Positions 34,525 to 45,669 of a stretch of DNA of 64,000 nucleotides are shown one piece after another. The DNA comes from Bacillota bacterium (GTDB lineage Bacteria > Bacillota > Clostridia > Christensenellales > Aristaeellaceae). The translations under genes and the position numbers were made by a program. The notes below the pieces were generated by a model, which ran no database searches, had not been told where the DNA came from, and worked only from the letters and a program-made list of their open reading frames with translations. The first letter of the stretch is position 1; each line of letters begins with the position of its first letter. Location: positions 1 to 64,000 of the forward strand of contig JAEYPB010000019.1 of the NCBI GenBank assembly GCA_023411175.1. Reading direction: 5' to 3'.

Positions 34525-36318
34525 ATGAAAACACGCAGACTCCTTGGACTCCTGCTCGCGCTGATCGTGGCGCTGCCGGTGCTTGCCAGCGCCCAGACGG
34601 TAGCGGAACTCCCCCGCAACGAGACGATGTACTTCGGCGGCCAGCAGTGGGGTTCGGTCAACGGCTGGAACCCGCTGTCCGACGACATGAACAACGCCAT
34701 GGCCGTCACCCAGTCGGTCAGCGGCAGCCGCATCATCATGTTTGAGACGCTCTACATGTACAACATGCTGGACGGCTCGCTGACGCCCCTCATCGCGGAT
34801 GGCGACTATCAGTGGAACGACGCCATGACCGAGATGACCATCAAGATCAAGCCCGCCGCCAAGTGGTCTGACGGCACGCCGATCACCTCCGCCGACGTAG
34901 CGTATACGCTCGAGACCGGCATCAAGATCGGCAACACCCGCGGCAACACCTACAAGCCCTTCATTGAGGCCATCGTGCCGGTGGACGAAAAGACCTTCAC
35001 CATTAAGGCCAAGCTGACGGACAGCGGCGTCGCGGTCAACCCGCTGCAGCTGATCTGCTTCCTTGAGGACATGTACATCGTGCAGAAGGCCTGGACCGAG
35101 AAGCTGGAAGCGCGCACCGGCGGCGACGCCACCGCCATGAAGCAGGATCCGGCGGACGACATCGTCTGGTCCGGCCCCTACACCAAGTACTATGCCGACG
35201 ACCAGAAGGTCGTCCTCGTCCGCGACGACAACTACTGGGGCCAGGACGCCTCCATGTGGGGCAAGCTCCCGGTGCCCAAGTACATCGTCCACACCATCTA
35301 CGCCGACAACCCCGCCACCGAGACCGCCTTTAAGGCCGGCGAGATCGACGTGAACCAGCAGTTCATCGCCAACATCCAGGATCTGTGGCTGAAGGACGGC
35401 CTCCCGATCTCCACCTACATGGACGAGGCGCCCTGGGGCATCTGCGTCAACATGCCCACCGCCTGGTACAACCTGGACAACCCGGCGCTTCAGAACGTGG
35501 CGGTCCGCAAGGCCATCGCGATGGCGGTGGACTACGACGCCATCAACCAGAACGCCATGACCGGCCAGAGCCCGACGTTTGCGGACGTGCCGCGCTCCCT
35601 CATGAACCCCACCGCCGGCGAGCAGGCCGCCTATGACCACGACGCGGTGAAGGATCTGCAGTGGGTCGGCAAGGACATCGAAGGCGCCAAGAAGCTCCTG
35701 GACGATGCGGGAATCGTGGACGCCGACGGCGACGGCTGGCGCGAGCTCAACGGCGAGAAGCTGGCCTTCAACGCCTGCTGCCCGAACGGCTGGACCGACT
35801 GGATGGCCGCGATGGAGATCGTCGCCGCCGCCGGCAAGGAAATCGGCATCGAGCTGACCACCGAGTTCCCCGAGTGGAGCGTGTACCAGACCGTCGTCAC
35901 CTCCGCCAAGCAGACCGACTATGACATCTTCATGATGTGGACCGAATCGGCCACCCCAGCGCAGCCCTGGAGCCGCGTGCGCTTCCTGATGTCCAGCGAA
36001 TACAACGGCGTCGAGAGCAACTGGGCGGGCAACTGGGGCCACTTCGCCAACGACCGGATCGACGAGATCATCAAGGTCATCCCGACGACCACCGACGCGG
36101 CCGAGCTGAAGACCCTTTACACCGAGGCCGTCGAGATCTACCTGACCGAGGTGCCCTCCTTCTCCCTCATGTACCGCCCGGACAAGTTCCATGCGGTCAA
36201 CGAGTCCGTCTGGACCAATTTCCCCGATTCCGAGGACGGCCGCAACATCCCGCCGTCGGACTGCACCGATGGCTACGGCATCGCGGCGCTCTATGACGTG
36301 GAGCTGGTCAACCCCTAA
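34525..36318 (+). CDS. ABC transporter substrate-binding protein, family 5 (peptide/oligosaccharide type)
   Basis: 597 residues behind GGAGGG. Signal peptide ends LASA-QT without lipobox cysteine. Family-5 (DppA/OppA-like) features: [21 protein letters not shown], the [27 protein letters not shown] hallmark, and YWGQDASMW. Family-5 proteins of Thermotoga and other plant-polymer degraders bind cello- or xylo-oligosaccharides; the GH3 gene at the operon end supports a beta-glucan oligosaccharide here. A peptide ligand remains possible. Confidence 0.9.
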   Translation: MKTRRLLGLLLALIVALPVLASAQTVAELPRNETMYFGGQQWGSVNGWNPLSDDMNNAMAVTQSVSGSRIIMFETLYMYNMLDGSLTPLIADGDYQWNDAMTEMTIKIKPAAKWSDGTPITSADVAYTLETGIKIGNTRGNTYKPFIEAIVPVDEKTFTIKAKLTDSGVAVNPLQLICFLEDMYIVQKAWTEKLEARTGGDATAMKQDPADDIVWSGPYTKYYADDQKVVLVRDDNYWGQDASMWGKLPVPKYIVHTIYADNPATETAFKAGEIDVNQQFIANIQDLWLKDGLPISTYMDEAPWGICVNMPTAWYNLDNPALQNVAVRKAIAMAVDYDAINQNAMTGQSPTFADVPRSLMNPTAGEQAAYDHDAVKDLQWVGKDIEGAKKLLDDAGIVDADGDGWRELNGEKLAFNACCPNGWTDWMAAMEIVAAAGKEIGIELTTEFPEWSVYQTVVTSAKQTDYDIFMMWTESATPAQPWSRVRFLMSSEYNGVESNWAGNWGHFANDRIDEIIKVIPTTTDAAELKTLYTEAVEIYLTEVPSFSLMYRPDKFHAVNESVWTNFPDSEDGRNIPPSDCTDGYGIAALYDVELVNP

Positions 36319-36337
36319 TCCATTAACGTGACGAGGC

Positions 36338-36367
36338 GGCCATGCCCGAGCGCGCTCGGGCATGGCC
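36338..36367 (+). repeat. Perfect 30-base palindrome between binding-protein and permease genes
   Basis: GGCCATGCCCGAGC and its exact complement meet around the centre at 36352/36353. It starts 20 bases after the stop of the binding-protein gene; no T-run follows. Likely an mRNA-stabilising or attenuating hairpin. Confidence 0.75.
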
Positions 36368-36390
36368 TCTTCCAACAGCGGGGGTATAGT

Positions 36391-37395
36391 ATGAAGGGCT
36401 ATCGGAAGTACTTCGGGAAAAAAATCCTCTGGTTTGTCATCACGTTCATCGTGGCCGTTCTCCTCAACTTCATCCTGCCGCGGCTGATGCCGGGCGATCC
36501 GGTGGCGGCCATCACCGCCAAATCGGCGCAGGGTCTGTCCGACGCCTCCGCCGTCAAGATGATCTACGACAGCTACGCCGAGCAGTTCGGCACCAAGAAG
36601 CCGATGACCGAGCAGTTCTTCCTCTACATAAAGAACGTGCTGCGCGGTGACTTCGGCCTTTCCTTCAGCCAGTACCCAAGGCCCGTCTCGGACATCATCA
36701 AAAGCGCCGTCGGCTGGACGGTCGCGCTGCAGTTCCCGGCGATCATCGTCGGGTGGCTCTTGGGCAACATTCTGGGCGCGCTGGCCGCTTACATCCGAAA
36801 GGGCTTCGACAAGCTCGTCATGCCCGTCACGCTCTTCCTGAGCAGCATCCCCGCCTTCGGCCTGGCCGTCATCCTGCTCGTGGTCTTCGCCGTCAACCTG
36901 AAGGTTGCGCCCATCGCGGGCGGGTACAGCTATAACATGCTCCCCAACCTGAGCTGGAATTTCATAAAATCGGTGATCCAGCACTACCAGCTGCCCTTCT
37001 GGTCGATCGTGCTGGTGTCCATCGGCGGCCAGGCCGTCGGCATGCGCTCGATGTCCATCTATGAGCTCAACGCCGATTACGTCAAGTACAGCCGCTTCCT
37101 GGGCATCAAGGACCGCAAGATCGTGTCCTACGTGTTCAGAAACGCGATGCTGCCCCAGGTGACGGGCCTCGCGCTCTCCATCGGCACCATGATCGGCGGC
37201 GCGCTGGTGGCGGAAATCATCTTCAGCTATCCGGGCCTCGGCACGGCGATGCTGCAGGGCATCACCATGGCGGACTATCCGCTGATCTCCGGCACGACGC
37301 TCATCATCACCGTGATGGTGCTGGTGGCGACCTTCGTGCTGGACATCGTCTACGGCCTGATCGACCCGCGCGTCAAGGCCGCGCAGTTTGATTAG
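36391..37395 (+). CDS. ABC transporter permease, DppB type
   Basis: 334 residues, six helices. The N-terminal helix ends in [13 protein letters not shown], the classic DppB/OppB signature; the EAA loop is [30 protein letters not shown] 36391 follows GCGGGGGT; longer upstream readings cross the palindrome and are unlikely. Confidence 0.94.
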   Translation: MKGYRKYFGKKILWFVITFIVAVLLNFILPRLMPGDPVAAITAKSAQGLSDASAVKMIYDSYAEQFGTKKPMTEQFFLYIKNVLRGDFGLSFSQYPRPVSDIIKSAVGWTVALQFPAIIVGWLLGNILGALAAYIRKGFDKLVMPVTLFLSSIPAFGLAVILLVVFAVNLKVAPIAGGYSYNMLPNLSWNFIKSVIQHYQLPFWSIVLVSIGGQAVGMRSMSIYELNADYVKYSRFLGIKDRKIVSYVFRNAMLPQVTGLALSIGTMIGGALVAEIIFSYPGLGTAMLQGITMADYPLISGTTLIITVMVLVATFVLDIVYGLIDPRVKAAQFD

Positions 37396-37406
37396 GAGGG
37401 GCGCGC

Positions 37407-38654
37407 ATGAGAAACACACTTCGCCAGGTATTCCACTCCTCAAAATTTGTGGTCGGCTTCGTAATTCTCGCGGCGATTCTTCTGACGATGCTGATCTATC
37501 CGCTGGTGAACCCCGGCGACCCGCTGCAGATGATCGGCCTGGGCACCTTTGCAAAGCCCGGTACCTACGTATCGCTGTACGACAGCCTGGGCACTGAGGC
37601 CTCCACCTTCACGCTGCCGGAAGCGGAGGCCAACCGCCTCGCCAAGTTTCTGTCGGATGAGGACCGGGTCAACATGCTGAACTGGTTTTCCGCCGCCGAG
37701 GTGGACGTGACCGGCCTTGACCTCACCGACACCGAGGCGCTGCTCAAAAAGTGGCACGAGCACTATGACCCGGCCATTCGCCCCAAGGGCATGACCAAGG
37801 CCATGCGCAACTACTATGTTCGGCTGAACAATTCCATCCTCGCCGCCAACAGCGCATCGTCGCTGACCGTCTCCGAGCCGGACGACGCCGGGGCGCTCCA
37901 GGAAAAATCAAAAATCGCCAAGACCGACTACGTCAACGTCTCGGACGTGGCCAACGTCAAGACCCTGCCGCTGGGCACCGACAATTTCGGCGCGGACACG
38001 CTGAAAAAGCTGGTCTCAGCCTGCGGCACCTCCATCCGCATCGGCCTGATCGCCGGCGCGATCGCCACCCTGATCGGCCTCCTCCTCGGGCTCCTGGCCG
38101 GGTATATCGGCGGCATCGTGGACGAAGTCGTGATGTTCATCACCAACATCTTCACCGTCATCCCCTCCTTTGTGCTGCTGATCCTGATTTCCTACTCCAT
38201 CGGCCAGGAGCAGCGCGGCGCGGTGACGGTGGCGCTGGTCATCGGCCTCACCTCCTGGGTGTGGACGGCGAGGGCGGTTCGGTCGCAGGTCATCTCCCTT
38301 CGGAACCGCGACCACGTGAACCTGTCCAAGCTCTCCGGGCACAGCCTTTTCCGAATCATCATGACGGACATCCTGCCCTACATCGCCTCCTATGTGGTCA
38401 TGGCGTTCATCCTGCAGATCTCGTCCGCCATCCTGGCGGAGGCGCAGCTGTCGCTCTTGGGTCTCGGCCCCAAGACCACCGAAATCCCGACGCTGGGGCT
38501 GATGATGAACTGGGCCATGCTTTACTCCGCGCACCTCAACGGCTCATGGTGGGCGTATTTCCCCGTGATCCTGAGCATCGCGCTCATCTCGTTCTCGCTG
38601 AACCTGATGAACACGGGCCTTGATCAGGTGTTCAACCCCACCCTGAGGGATTAG
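37407..38654 (+). CDS. ABC transporter permease, DppC type, with a large extracytoplasmic insert
   Basis: 415 residues; typical DppC proteins have about 280-300. The first helix (residues 14-33) is followed by about 165 residues before the channel domain begins at [21 protein letters not shown] (about 202). The insert is soluble and carries the usual [15 protein letters not shown] only at its end. EAA loop: [22 protein letters not shown]. The extra domain would project outside, beside the binding protein, and may contact it or a polysaccharide (inference). Confidence 0.92.
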   Translation: MRNTLRQVFHSSKFVVGFVILAAILLTMLIYPLVNPGDPLQMIGLGTFAKPGTYVSLYDSLGTEASTFTLPEAEANRLAKFLSDEDRVNMLNWFSAAEVDVTGLDLTDTEALLKKWHEHYDPAIRPKGMTKAMRNYYVRLNNSILAANSASSLTVSEPDDAGALQEKSKIAKTDYVNVSDVANVKTLPLGTDNFGADTLKKLVSACGTSIRIGLIAGAIATLIGLLLGLLAGYIGGIVDEVVMFITNIFTVIPSFVLLILISYSIGQEQRGAVTVALVIGLTSWVWTARAVRSQVISLRNRDHVNLSKLSGHSLFRIIMTDILPYIASYVVMAFILQISSAILAEAQLSLLGLGPKTTEIPTLGLMMNWAMLYSAHLNGSWWAYFPVILSIALISFSLNLMNTGLDQVFNPTLRD

Positions 38655-38663
38655 GAGGCCGAC

Positions 38664-39677
38664 ATGTCAAAGACGATACTGGAAGTCCGGGAGCTGACCA
38701 CCAAGTACATCACCCGCTTCCGCGAGGATGTGTACGCGGTGGACCACGTTTCCCTGAAGATCGAAGAAGGAAAGTCGCTGGGCATCGCCGGCGAGAGCGG
38801 CTGCGGCAAGTCCACGCTGGCGCTGAGCCTGATGGGCTACTACTTCGCCCCGCTGCACTATACGAGCGGCGAGATCATCATCGATGGAAAAAACATCTCC
38901 GGCATGGACCCGGACGACGTGCGCAAGTCCGTTCTGGGCACCGAAATCGCCTACATCCCCCAAGCGGCCATGAACGCGCTGAACCCCACCCGCAAGATCA
39001 TCCGCTTCATCGAGGACGTCATCCATGCCCACGACCCGAAGATGAGCCGAAAGGACATCTACGACATGGCCCGCGAGCGGTTCAGCGAACTGGGCCTGCC
39101 GCCGGAGGTGCTCAGCCGCCACCCGGTGGAGCTGTCCGGCGGCATGAAGCAGCGCACCGTCATCGCGATCTCGACCATCCTGAAGCCCAAGGTGCTGATC
39201 GCGGACGAGCCGTCCTCCGCCCTCGACGTGACCAGCCAGAAGATGGTCATCAAGATGCTCCGGAACCTCATGGAGAAGGAATACATCAAGGGCATGATCT
39301 TCATCACCCACGAATTGCCGCTCCTGTACAACGTGACGGACGACATCATGGTCATGTACGCCGGGCAGATGGTGGAAAAGGGCACCGCGAAGGAAATGGT
39401 GTTCGACCCGCTGCACCCCTACGCCAAGGGCCTGATGGGCTCCATCATCGTGCCCGAGGAGGGCGTGCGCGGTCACGAGCTGACCGCCATCCCCGGCACC
39501 CCGCCCAACCTGAAAAAGCCGCCCTCCGGCTGCCGCTTCGCCGACCGCTGCAAGTACGTGGTGCCCGCCTGCCGGATGCACGAAATCCCCATGCTGGAGC
39601 TGCCCGGCGGGCGCGCCTACCGGTGCGGCCACTCCGAGAAAACCCTGCGGGAGGTGTACGAGCATGAGCGCCAATAG
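38664..39677 (+). CDS. ABC transporter ATP-binding protein, DppD type
   Basis: 337 residues behind TTAGGAGG. Walker [15 protein letters not shown], signature [14 protein letters not shown], Walker [14 protein letters not shown]-terminal oligo_HPY extension with four cysteines ([17 protein letters not shown]) that bind a 4Fe-4S cluster in studied DppD proteins. Overlaps the next ATPase gene by 14 bases. Confidence 0.95.
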   Translation: MSKTILEVRELTTKYITRFREDVYAVDHVSLKIEEGKSLGIAGESGCGKSTLALSLMGYYFAPLHYTSGEIIIDGKNISGMDPDDVRKSVLGTEIAYIPQAAMNALNPTRKIIRFIEDVIHAHDPKMSRKDIYDMARERFSELGLPPEVLSRHPVELSGGMKQRTVIAISTILKPKVLIADEPSSALDVTSQKMVIKMLRNLMEKEYIKGMIFITHELPLLYNVTDDIMVMYAGQMVEKGTAKEMVFDPLHPYAKGLMGSIIVPEEGVRGHELTAIPGTPPNLKKPPSGCRFADRCKYVVPACRMHEIPMLELPGGRAYRCGHSEKTLREVYEHERQ

Positions 39678-40479
39678 CCCCCTGTGCCTGAGCGGCAAGG
39701 GCGTTTCCAAGGTCTTCGGCGCGGGTGCGAAGGCCGTCACCGCCGTGGACAACGTGGACTTTGAGTTCCGCGAGGGCGAGCTGGTCTCCATCGTCGGTGA
39801 ATCCGGCAGCGGCAAGACCACCCTGGCCAAGATGCTCCTAGGCCTCGCCAGCGTCACCAAGGGTGAAATCTTCTTCCAGGGCAAGCCCCGGGACATCTCC
39901 ACCGCCCACAAGAAGCGCGAGTATTGGAAGGGCATTCAGGCCATCTTTCAGGACCCGTTCTCGTCCTTCAACGTGTTCAGCAAGATCGACACGGTGTTGC
40001 TCGACTGCATCAACATGCGCGGCGGGCGACACCTGCCCAAGAAGGAAAAGTACGAAATGATGGAGGAGGCCTGCTCCTTTGTCAACCTGAAATTCGCGGA
40101 ACTGACCAACAAGTACCCCTTCGAGCTGTCCGGCGGCCAGATGCAGCGGCTGATGATCGCCCGCATCTTCCTCTTGAAGCCGAAAATCCTGCTGGCGGAC
40201 GAGCCCACGTCGATGATCGACGCCTGCTCCCGCGCGACGATTCTGGACATGCTGCTGAACCTTCGCAATGAGATCGGCATGACCATCATCTTCATCACCC
40301 ACGACATCGGCCTCGCCTACTACATCTCGGACAGCGTGTACATCATGGAGCGCGGAAAATTCGTGGAATTCGGCACCGCCGATGAGGTGATCCTGCGCCC
40401 GAAGGCTGCCTATACGAGGCGCCTCATCAGCGACGTGCCGAAGATCTACGAGCCGTGGGATCTCTCCACCGTAAAGTAA
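39664..40479 (+). CDS. ABC transporter ATP-binding protein, DppF type
   Basis: 271 residues; ATG 39664 lies inside the dppD-type gene. Walker [15 protein letters not shown], signature [15 protein letters not shown], Walker [17 protein letters not shown]. It lacks the long C-terminal cysteine extension. Pairs with the preceding ATPase as a heterodimer on the DppBC-type channel. Confidence 0.94.
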   Translation: MSANSPLCLSGKGVSKVFGAGAKAVTAVDNVDFEFREGELVSIVGESGSGKTTLAKMLLGLASVTKGEIFFQGKPRDISTAHKKREYWKGIQAIFQDPFSSFNVFSKIDTVLLDCINMRGGRHLPKKEKYEMMEEACSFVNLKFAELTNKYPFELSGGQMQRLMIARIFLLKPKILLADEPTSMIDACSRATILDMLLNLRNEIGMTIIFITHDIGLAYYISDSVYIMERGKFVEFGTADEVILRPKAAYTRRLISDVPKIYEPWDLSTVK

Positions 40480-40583
40480 GGCGCCGCCCTCCCCGGCGCG
40501 CGGTCGGGCGCGGCGAAGAAAACCGCTTCGATGGCGCCGAACCTTTGAATCAAAATCCACGACGTGGAAAGGAATGTGAAACG

Positions 40584-42851
40584 ATGGACGTGAAAGAGCT
40601 GGTCGCCCAAATGACGCTGGAGGAAAAGGCGTCTCTGCTCTCCGGCGCGGACTTCTGGCATACAAAGGCCGTCGAGAGACTGGGCGTGCCCAGTGTCATG
40701 GTTTCCGACGGCCCCCACGGCCTGCGCAAGCAGCGGGAGGACGGCGACCATCTTGGCATCAACGAAAGCATCGAGGCGGTCTGCTTCCCCACCGGCTGCG
40801 CCACCGCCGCCTCCTTTGACCGGGACCTGATCCGCAAAATCGGCGAAGCCGTGGGCGACGCCTGCCAGCACGAAAAGGTCTCCGTGGTGCTGGGCCCGGC
40901 GGTCAACATCAAGCGCTCGCCGCTGTGCGGGCGGAATTTCGAATACTTCAGCGAGGACCCGTACCTCGCGGGTGAGGCCGCCGTCAGCCTGATTGATGGC
41001 GTGCAGAGCAGGAACATCGGCACCTCCATCAAGCACTTCGCCGCCAACAGTCAGGAGCACCGGCGCATGTCCTCCGATTCCCGGATGGATGAGCGCACGC
41101 TGCGCGAGATCTACCTGCCCGCTTTTGAACAGGCGGTAAAGCGCGCCAAGCCCTGGACGGTAATGTGCTCCTACAACCGGTTAAACGGCGTGTACGCCTC
41201 AGAGCATCCGTGGCTTCTGACCGATCTCCTCCGCGGCGAGTGGGGCTTCGACGGCTACGTGGTGAGCGACTGGGGCGCGGTCAACGACCGGGCGAAGGGC
41301 GTCGCCGCGGGGTTGGACCTTGAAATGCCTGGCTCCGGCGGCGTCAACGACCGACGCATCGTGGAGGCGGTGCGCGGTGGGAAGCTGGACGAAAAGCTGG
41401 TGGATCAGGCGGCGGAACGGGTTCTTGAGGTCAATTACCGCTACCTCGAAAACGCCCGGCCCGAGACGCCCTGGGATAAGGACGCCCAGCATGCGCTGGC
41501 GCGCAAGCTCGCCGCCGAGTGCATGGTTCTACTCAAAAACGACGGCCTCCTGCCCCTCGCGGAAGGCGAACGGGTGGCGGTGATCGGCCGCTTTGCGAAG
41601 GAGCCCCGGTTCCAGGGCGGCGGCAGCTCCCACATCAACAGCTTTAAAGTCACCTCGCTGATCGACGCGCTGGGGGGCGCGCCGGGCATCACCTACGCCG
41701 ACGGCTACCGCATCGACCGGGATGATATCGACGAGGCGATGATCCGTGAGGCGGTAGAGATCGCCAGCGCCGCCGGGTGCGCGGTGATCGTGGCGGGACT
41801 CCCGGATGCCTTTGAGTCCGAAGGCTACGACCGCACCCACATGCGCATGCCCGCCTGCCAGGAGGCGCTGATCGAGCGCGTCGCCAAGGCCAACCCCAAC
41901 ACCGTGGTGGTGCTCTACAACGGCTCACCCATCGAAATGCCGTGGATCGGCTCCGTGCGCGCGGTGATCGAGGCATACCTGGGCGGCCAGGCGGTGGGCG
42001 GCGCAACGGCGGACGTGCTTTTCGGACGCCAAAACCCGTGTGGAAAACTACCCGAGACCTTCTCGCTCAGGATGGAGCACAACCCCTCCTACCTGTCCTA
42101 CGGCGGAGAGGGCGACGTGGCCGTCTACAGGGAGGGCGTGTTCGTCGGTTACCGATACTACGACAAAAAGAAGCTGGACGTGCTTTTCCCCTTCGGCTTC
42201 GGGCTCTCCTACACCACCTTCGAATACTCGAACCTGCGCCTGAGCGCGGACGATATCCTCGATACCGATACCGTGACCGCCACCGTCACCGTGAAAAACA
42301 CCGGCCCCGTCGCAGGCAAGGACGTGGTGCAGCTCTACGTTTCGGATGTCGAAAGCAGCGTCTTCCGCCCAGTTCGGGAGCTCCGGGGCTTCGAAAAGAT
42401 GCATCTTGAGCCCGGCGAGGAAAAGACCGTGTCTTTCACGCTTTCGAGGCGCGATTTCGCCTACTGGAACGAAGCGATCCACGACTGGTATGTGGAGACG
42501 GGGGCTTTTGTCGTCGAGATCGGCCATTCCAGCCGGGACATCGCTCTTCGCGCGGCGCTAAACATCACCTCGACGACGGAAAGTCCCCTCGCCTATTCGG
42601 TCAACTCGATCTTCATGGATCTGATGAAGGACGAAAAGGCCCGGTCGATCCTGAAACCCCTCCTCGATCAGATGACCCAGACCCTCGGCGGCGGCCAGGC
42701 GGGCAGCGACGTGGCGCAGAGCGCCATCTCGCCGGAGATGCTTCAGGCGATGCTGGGCTACTCCCCGCTTCGAAGTGTCATCAGCTTCTCAGGCGGCGCG
42801 CTCACCTATGACGATCTGGAGGCGATGGTCGCACAGTTGAACGCGCGATAG
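40584..42851 (+). CDS. Beta-glucosidase, glycoside hydrolase family 3
   Basis: 755 residues from ATG 40584 (GGAAAGGA upstream). Order: GH3 N-terminal barrel (about 1-290) with MVSDGPHGLRKQ, NIKRSPLCGRNFEYFSEDP, SIKHFAANSQEHRR and nucleophile D229 in VVSDWGAV; GH3 C-terminal alpha/beta domain (about 315-530); fibronectin-III-like domain (about 590-680, VTVKNTGPVAGKDVVQLYV). A C-terminal helical tail of about 75 residues is uncommon. No signal peptide: intracellular hydrolysis of imported beta-glucosides. 104 bases after the ABC operon, likely cotranscribed. Confidence 0.95.
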   Translation: MDVKELVAQMTLEEKASLLSGADFWHTKAVERLGVPSVMVSDGPHGLRKQREDGDHLGINESIEAVCFPTGCATAASFDRDLIRKIGEAVGDACQHEKVSVVLGPAVNIKRSPLCGRNFEYFSEDPYLAGEAAVSLIDGVQSRNIGTSIKHFAANSQEHRRMSSDSRMDERTLREIYLPAFEQAVKRAKPWTVMCSYNRLNGVYASEHPWLLTDLLRGEWGFDGYVVSDWGAVNDRAKGVAAGLDLEMPGSGGVNDRRIVEAVRGGKLDEKLVDQAAERVLEVNYRYLENARPETPWDKDAQHALARKLAAECMVLLKNDGLLPLAEGERVAVIGRFAKEPRFQGGGSSHINSFKVTSLIDALGGAPGITYADGYRIDRDDIDEAMIREAVEIASAAGCAVIVAGLPDAFESEGYDRTHMRMPACQEALIERVAKANPNTVVVLYNGSPIEMPWIGSVRAVIEAYLGGQAVGGATADVLFGRQNPCGKLPETFSLRMEHNPSYLSYGGEGDVAVYREGVFVGYRYYDKKKLDVLFPFGFGLSYTTFEYSNLRLSADDILDTDTVTATVTVKNTGPVAGKDVVQLYVSDVESSVFRPVRELRGFEKMHLEPGEEKTVSFTLSRRDFAYWNEAIHDWYVETGAFVVEIGHSSRDIALRAALNITSTTESPLAYSVNSIFMDLMKDEKARSILKPLLDQMTQTLGGGQAGSDVAQSAISPEMLQAMLGYSPLRSVISFSGGALTYDDLEAMVAQLNAR

Positions 42852-42893
42852 CTGTCGCGCGATGAGCCCCCCGCGCTTCACACAGCCAATCCT

Positions 42894-42921
42894 GCCTGCC
42901 GGGCGTTTTCGCGCGGCAGGC
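42894..42921 (+). terminator. Hairpin after the GH3 gene
   Basis: GCCTGCCG (42894-42901) pairs with CGGCAGGC (42914-42921), followed by the AT-rich AATTATTT. Confidence 0.6.
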
Positions 42922-42931
42922 AATTATTTCC

Positions 42932-42952
42932 AAATGGGCATAAGCCATTTTT
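42932..42952 (+). terminator. Second small terminator-like hairpin after the GH3 gene
   Basis: AAATGG and CCATTT (42932-42937, 42945-42950) with a short T-run. Confidence 0.45.
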
Positions 42953-43024
42953 CTGGCATCTTTTGAGGAACCGCGCGGGGCAGAATGCGTCATAATAAAA
43001 TATAGAAAAACGGGAGGGATGCGT

Positions 43025-43792
43025 TTGCGGATCACCTATCTCGGCCAATGCGGCTTCCTTCTGGAGGCGGCGGGCAGCCGCATCGTCACCGATCCTTACC
43101 TGTCCGATTACGTCGACAGAAATTTCTTCAGCGCGGAAACGCCGTGGAAGCGGCGCTACCCCGCGCCGGCGACGCTCGCCCAGTTGAACCCGGACGGCGT
43201 GATCGTCTCCCACAGCCACGGCGACCACCTGGATCCGTGGACGATCGGCGCTTATGTCGAATCCGGCGGCGAAGCGCCCATCGCCGCACCCGCGCCGGAG
43301 TGCGCGCTGCTCGAGGACCTGGACGTAAAGCACATCCTCCGTGCGCGAGCGGACGAGCCCTTTGTCATCGGCTCCGCCACCATCACGCCGATTCCCTGCG
43401 CCCACACGGAACTGCATCGGGACGATGCGGGCGATTACCGGGAACTGAGCTACCTGATCGAAGCGGGCGGCCTCAAGGTGTTCTTTGCCGGGGACATGAG
43501 CCTGTACGACGGGCTCGCCGAGCGCCTCGAGGCCGAAAGGCCGGACGTGGTACTGCTCCCCGCCAACGGCCGCGACGATGCCCGCACGGCCGCGGGCATC
43601 ATCGGAAACACCGACGAGGCCGAGGCGGCGCGGCTGGCCGCGCGGCTCGGCGCGCTGTACATCCCCATGCACTGGGACCTGTACGAGATCAACGGCTGCG
43701 ACGAGGCCGCGATCCTCGCCGCAGCGCGGGACGCGGGCGCCCGCGTCCACCTGCTCCGTCCGTTGGACGCCATCGACCTGCCGGAAAAATAG
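43025..43792 (+). CDS. Metallo-beta-lactamase-fold hydrolase (UlaG-like)
   Basis: 255 residues from TTG 43025, seven bases beyond GGAGG; ATG 43019, two codons earlier, touches the ribosome site and is the alternative. Motif VSHSHGDHLDPWT binds two metals, with further ligands in PCAHTELH, FAGDMSLYD and IPMHWD. No signal peptide. UlaG-type members open lactone rings or cleave phosphodiesters; the neighbourhood of sugar genes fits a sugar-acid lactonase, but this is inference. Confidence 0.87.
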   Translation: MRITYLGQCGFLLEAAGSRIVTDPYLSDYVDRNFFSAETPWKRRYPAPATLAQLNPDGVIVSHSHGDHLDPWTIGAYVESGGEAPIAAPAPECALLEDLDVKHILRARADEPFVIGSATITPIPCAHTELHRDDAGDYRELSYLIEAGGLKVFFAGDMSLYDGLAERLEAERPDVVLLPANGRDDARTAAGIIGNTDEAEAARLAARLGALYIPMHWDLYEINGCDEAAILAAARDAGARVHLLRPLDAIDLPEK

Positions 43793-43810
43793 TCGAACCG
43801 GTTATTCAAA

Positions 43811-43835
43811 AAGGGATCCCGTTACGGGATCCCTT
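43811..43835. terminator. Bidirectional terminator
   Basis: AAGGGATCCCG, TTA loop, CGGGATCCCTT. On the minus strand a TTTTT run follows, serving the FGGY kinase; on the plus strand a weaker CCCTTT. Confidence 0.85.
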
Positions 43836-43862
43836 CCCTTTGCTCCTATTCCAGCGGTGCGC

Positions 43863-45464
43863 CTACTTCAGCGACTCCACCGCCGCCTTCTCCGCGGCGA
43901 GGCCCGCCACGTAGCGGTCCATGAACTTCGAGAATCCCTTCTCGTCCGCCGCATCGGGCGCGAGGGTGTCCCCCGCCATGCCGGCGAAGACCTTGTTCTC
44001 AAGGTAATCCTCGAACTTCTCGCCCTCCGCCTTATTGATAAGGTACGCCGCCAGGATCGCGATGCCCCAGGCGCCGCCCTCGCCCGCCGTCTCCATCACC
44101 GTGACCGGCGCGTGGATGGCGGCGGCCATGATGCTCTGGCCCACGCCCTTGGCCTTGAAGAAGCCGCCGTGGCCGTAGATCTTGTCGATGGCGACCTTTT
44201 CCTCGTCCAGCAGGATGTCCATGCCCAGCTTCAGCGCGCCCAGCGCCGAATACAGGTGCGCGCGCATGAAGTTTGCCAATGAGAACTTCGCGTCCTGCAT
44301 GCGCACAAACAGCGGACGGCCCTCGTCGAGGCCGGTCAGCGGCTCGCCGGATACGTAGTTGTAGGAGACGAGGCCGCCCGCATCCTTTTCAGCCTCCAGC
44401 GCCTTAAAGAACAGCTGGTCGAGCACCTTGCCCAGCTTCATCTCCACACCCAGCCCCTTCGCGAACTCCTGGAACAGCCCGGCCCAGGCGTCGATGTCGG
44501 AGGAGCAGTTGTTGCAGTGCACCATCGCCACCGGCATGCCGCTGGGGGTGGTGACCATGTCGATCTCGGTGTGCAGCTTCGAAAGCGCCTTCTCCAGCAC
44601 GATCATCGCGAAGATCGACGTGCCGGCGGACACATTGCCGGTGCGGGGCGCGACGGAGTTCGTCGCCACCATGCCGGTACCCGCGTCGCCCTCCGGCGGG
44701 CACATAGGGATGCCGGCGGGCAGCGCGCCGTTTGGATCCAGCAGCTTCGCCCCTTCTTCGGTCAGCCTGCCCGCGTCTTCGCCCGCGGAGAGTACCTTCG
44801 GCAGGATCTTATCGATCGTCCAGGGCAGCTGCCGGGGCACGACCAGCGCCTGGAACTTGTCCAGCATGCCCTTGTCGTAGTCAAAGGTCGTGCTGTCGAT
44901 GGGGAACATGCCGGAGGCGTCGCCCACGCCCAGCACCTTCTCACCCGTCAGCTTCCAATGCACGTAGCCCGCCAGCGTGGTGATGAAGTCCACCTTGCCG
45001 ACATGGGCTTCGCCGTTCAGAACCGCCTGGTACAGGTGCGCGATGGACCAGCGCAGCGGGATGTTGAAGCCCATAAGCTCCGTCAGTTCCGCCGCCGCCG
45101 GGCCCGTGGTGGTATTGCGCCAGGTGCGGAAGGGGGCGAGCAAATTGCCCGCCGCATCAAAAGCCAGGTAGCCGTGCATCATCGCGCTGACGCCGATGGC
45201 ACCCACGCCGTTCAGGGAGACGCCGTACTTTTCCGAAACGCTCTGGCGGAGCTTTTGGAACGAGTCCTGAAGGCCCGCCCACACATCCTCCAGGCTATAG
45301 GTCCATACGCCGTTCTCAAGCCGGTTCTCCCAGTCGTGTCCGCCGGAGGCCAGCGGCTCGTGCCTCTCGTTCACGAGTACTGCCTTGATGCGGGTAGAGC
45401 CCAACTCGATGCCCAGCGCCGTCCTGCCGCTTTCAATCGCCTGCCGGATCCCGTTGATATCCAT
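43863..45464 (-). CDS. FGGY-family carbohydrate kinase
   Basis: 533 residues from ATG 45464 (GGGAG ten bases upstream). Actin-like sugar kinase: phosphate-1 motif [17 protein letters not shown], hinge [13 protein letters not shown] where xylulokinases have SGQMHG, adenosine motif [11 protein letters not shown], and late [10 protein letters not shown] plus [15 protein letters not shown]. It phosphorylates a pentulose, hexulose or polyol with ATP; the altered hinge makes plain xylulokinase doubtful. Monocistronic, with terminator downstream. Confidence 0.88.
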   Translation of the reverse strand: MDINGIRQAIESGRTALGIELGSTRIKAVLVNERHEPLASGGHDWENRLENGVWTYSLEDVWAGLQDSFQKLRQSVSEKYGVSLNGVGAIGVSAMMHGYLAFDAAGNLLAPFRTWRNTTTGPAAAELTELMGFNIPLRWSIAHLYQAVLNGEAHVGKVDFITTLAGYVHWKLTGEKVLGVGDASGMFPIDSTTFDYDKGMLDKFQALVVPRQLPWTIDKILPKVLSAGEDAGRLTEEGAKLLDPNGALPAGIPMCPPEGDAGTGMVATNSVAPRTGNVSAGTSIFAMIVLEKALSKLHTEIDMVTTPSGMPVAMVHCNNCSSDIDAWAGLFQEFAKGLGVEMKLGKVLDQLFFKALEAEKDAGGLVSYNYVSGEPLTGLDEGRPLFVRMQDAKFSLANFMRAHLYSALGALKLGMDILLDEEKVAIDKIYGHGGFFKAKGVGQSIMAAAIHAPVTVMETAGEGGAWGIAILAAYLINKAEGEKFEDYLENKVFAGMAGDTLAPDAADEKGFSKFMDRYVAGLAAEKAAVESLK

Positions 45465-45545
45465 ATGAAACCACTCCCGTATCATGATAAACGATCAATT
45501 CCGTCCGCCGAGGGATGCCCTGCGCGGCGAACCGGTTCAAAAGTT

Positions 45546-45573
45546 ATTGTACCATATTTTGCAGGCAAAACAA
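45546..45573 (-). promoter_or_regulatory. Candidate promoter of the FGGY kinase gene
   Basis: Minus strand TTGTTT (45573-45568), 16 bases, TACAAT (45551-45546). The perfect palindrome GAACCGGTTC (45529-45538) lies where transcription would begin and could be an operator. Confidence 0.45.
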
Positions 45574-45669
45574 ACCCTGCTTTTACCAGACGCGTCGGTT
45601 TTCGCCGGGGACAAGGATTTTGGACGAATCTTCACTAAAAATTCCCGCGCCCCCACGGCCCGTCCCGCG

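Noticed and set aside
34507..37554. 1015-codon open frame on the minus strand
   Set aside because: It mirrors the family-5 binding-protein and permease genes, which have clear domains and ribosome sites; long antisense frames arise readily in GC-rich DNA. Its translation is His/Asp/Val-rich and resembles no protein.
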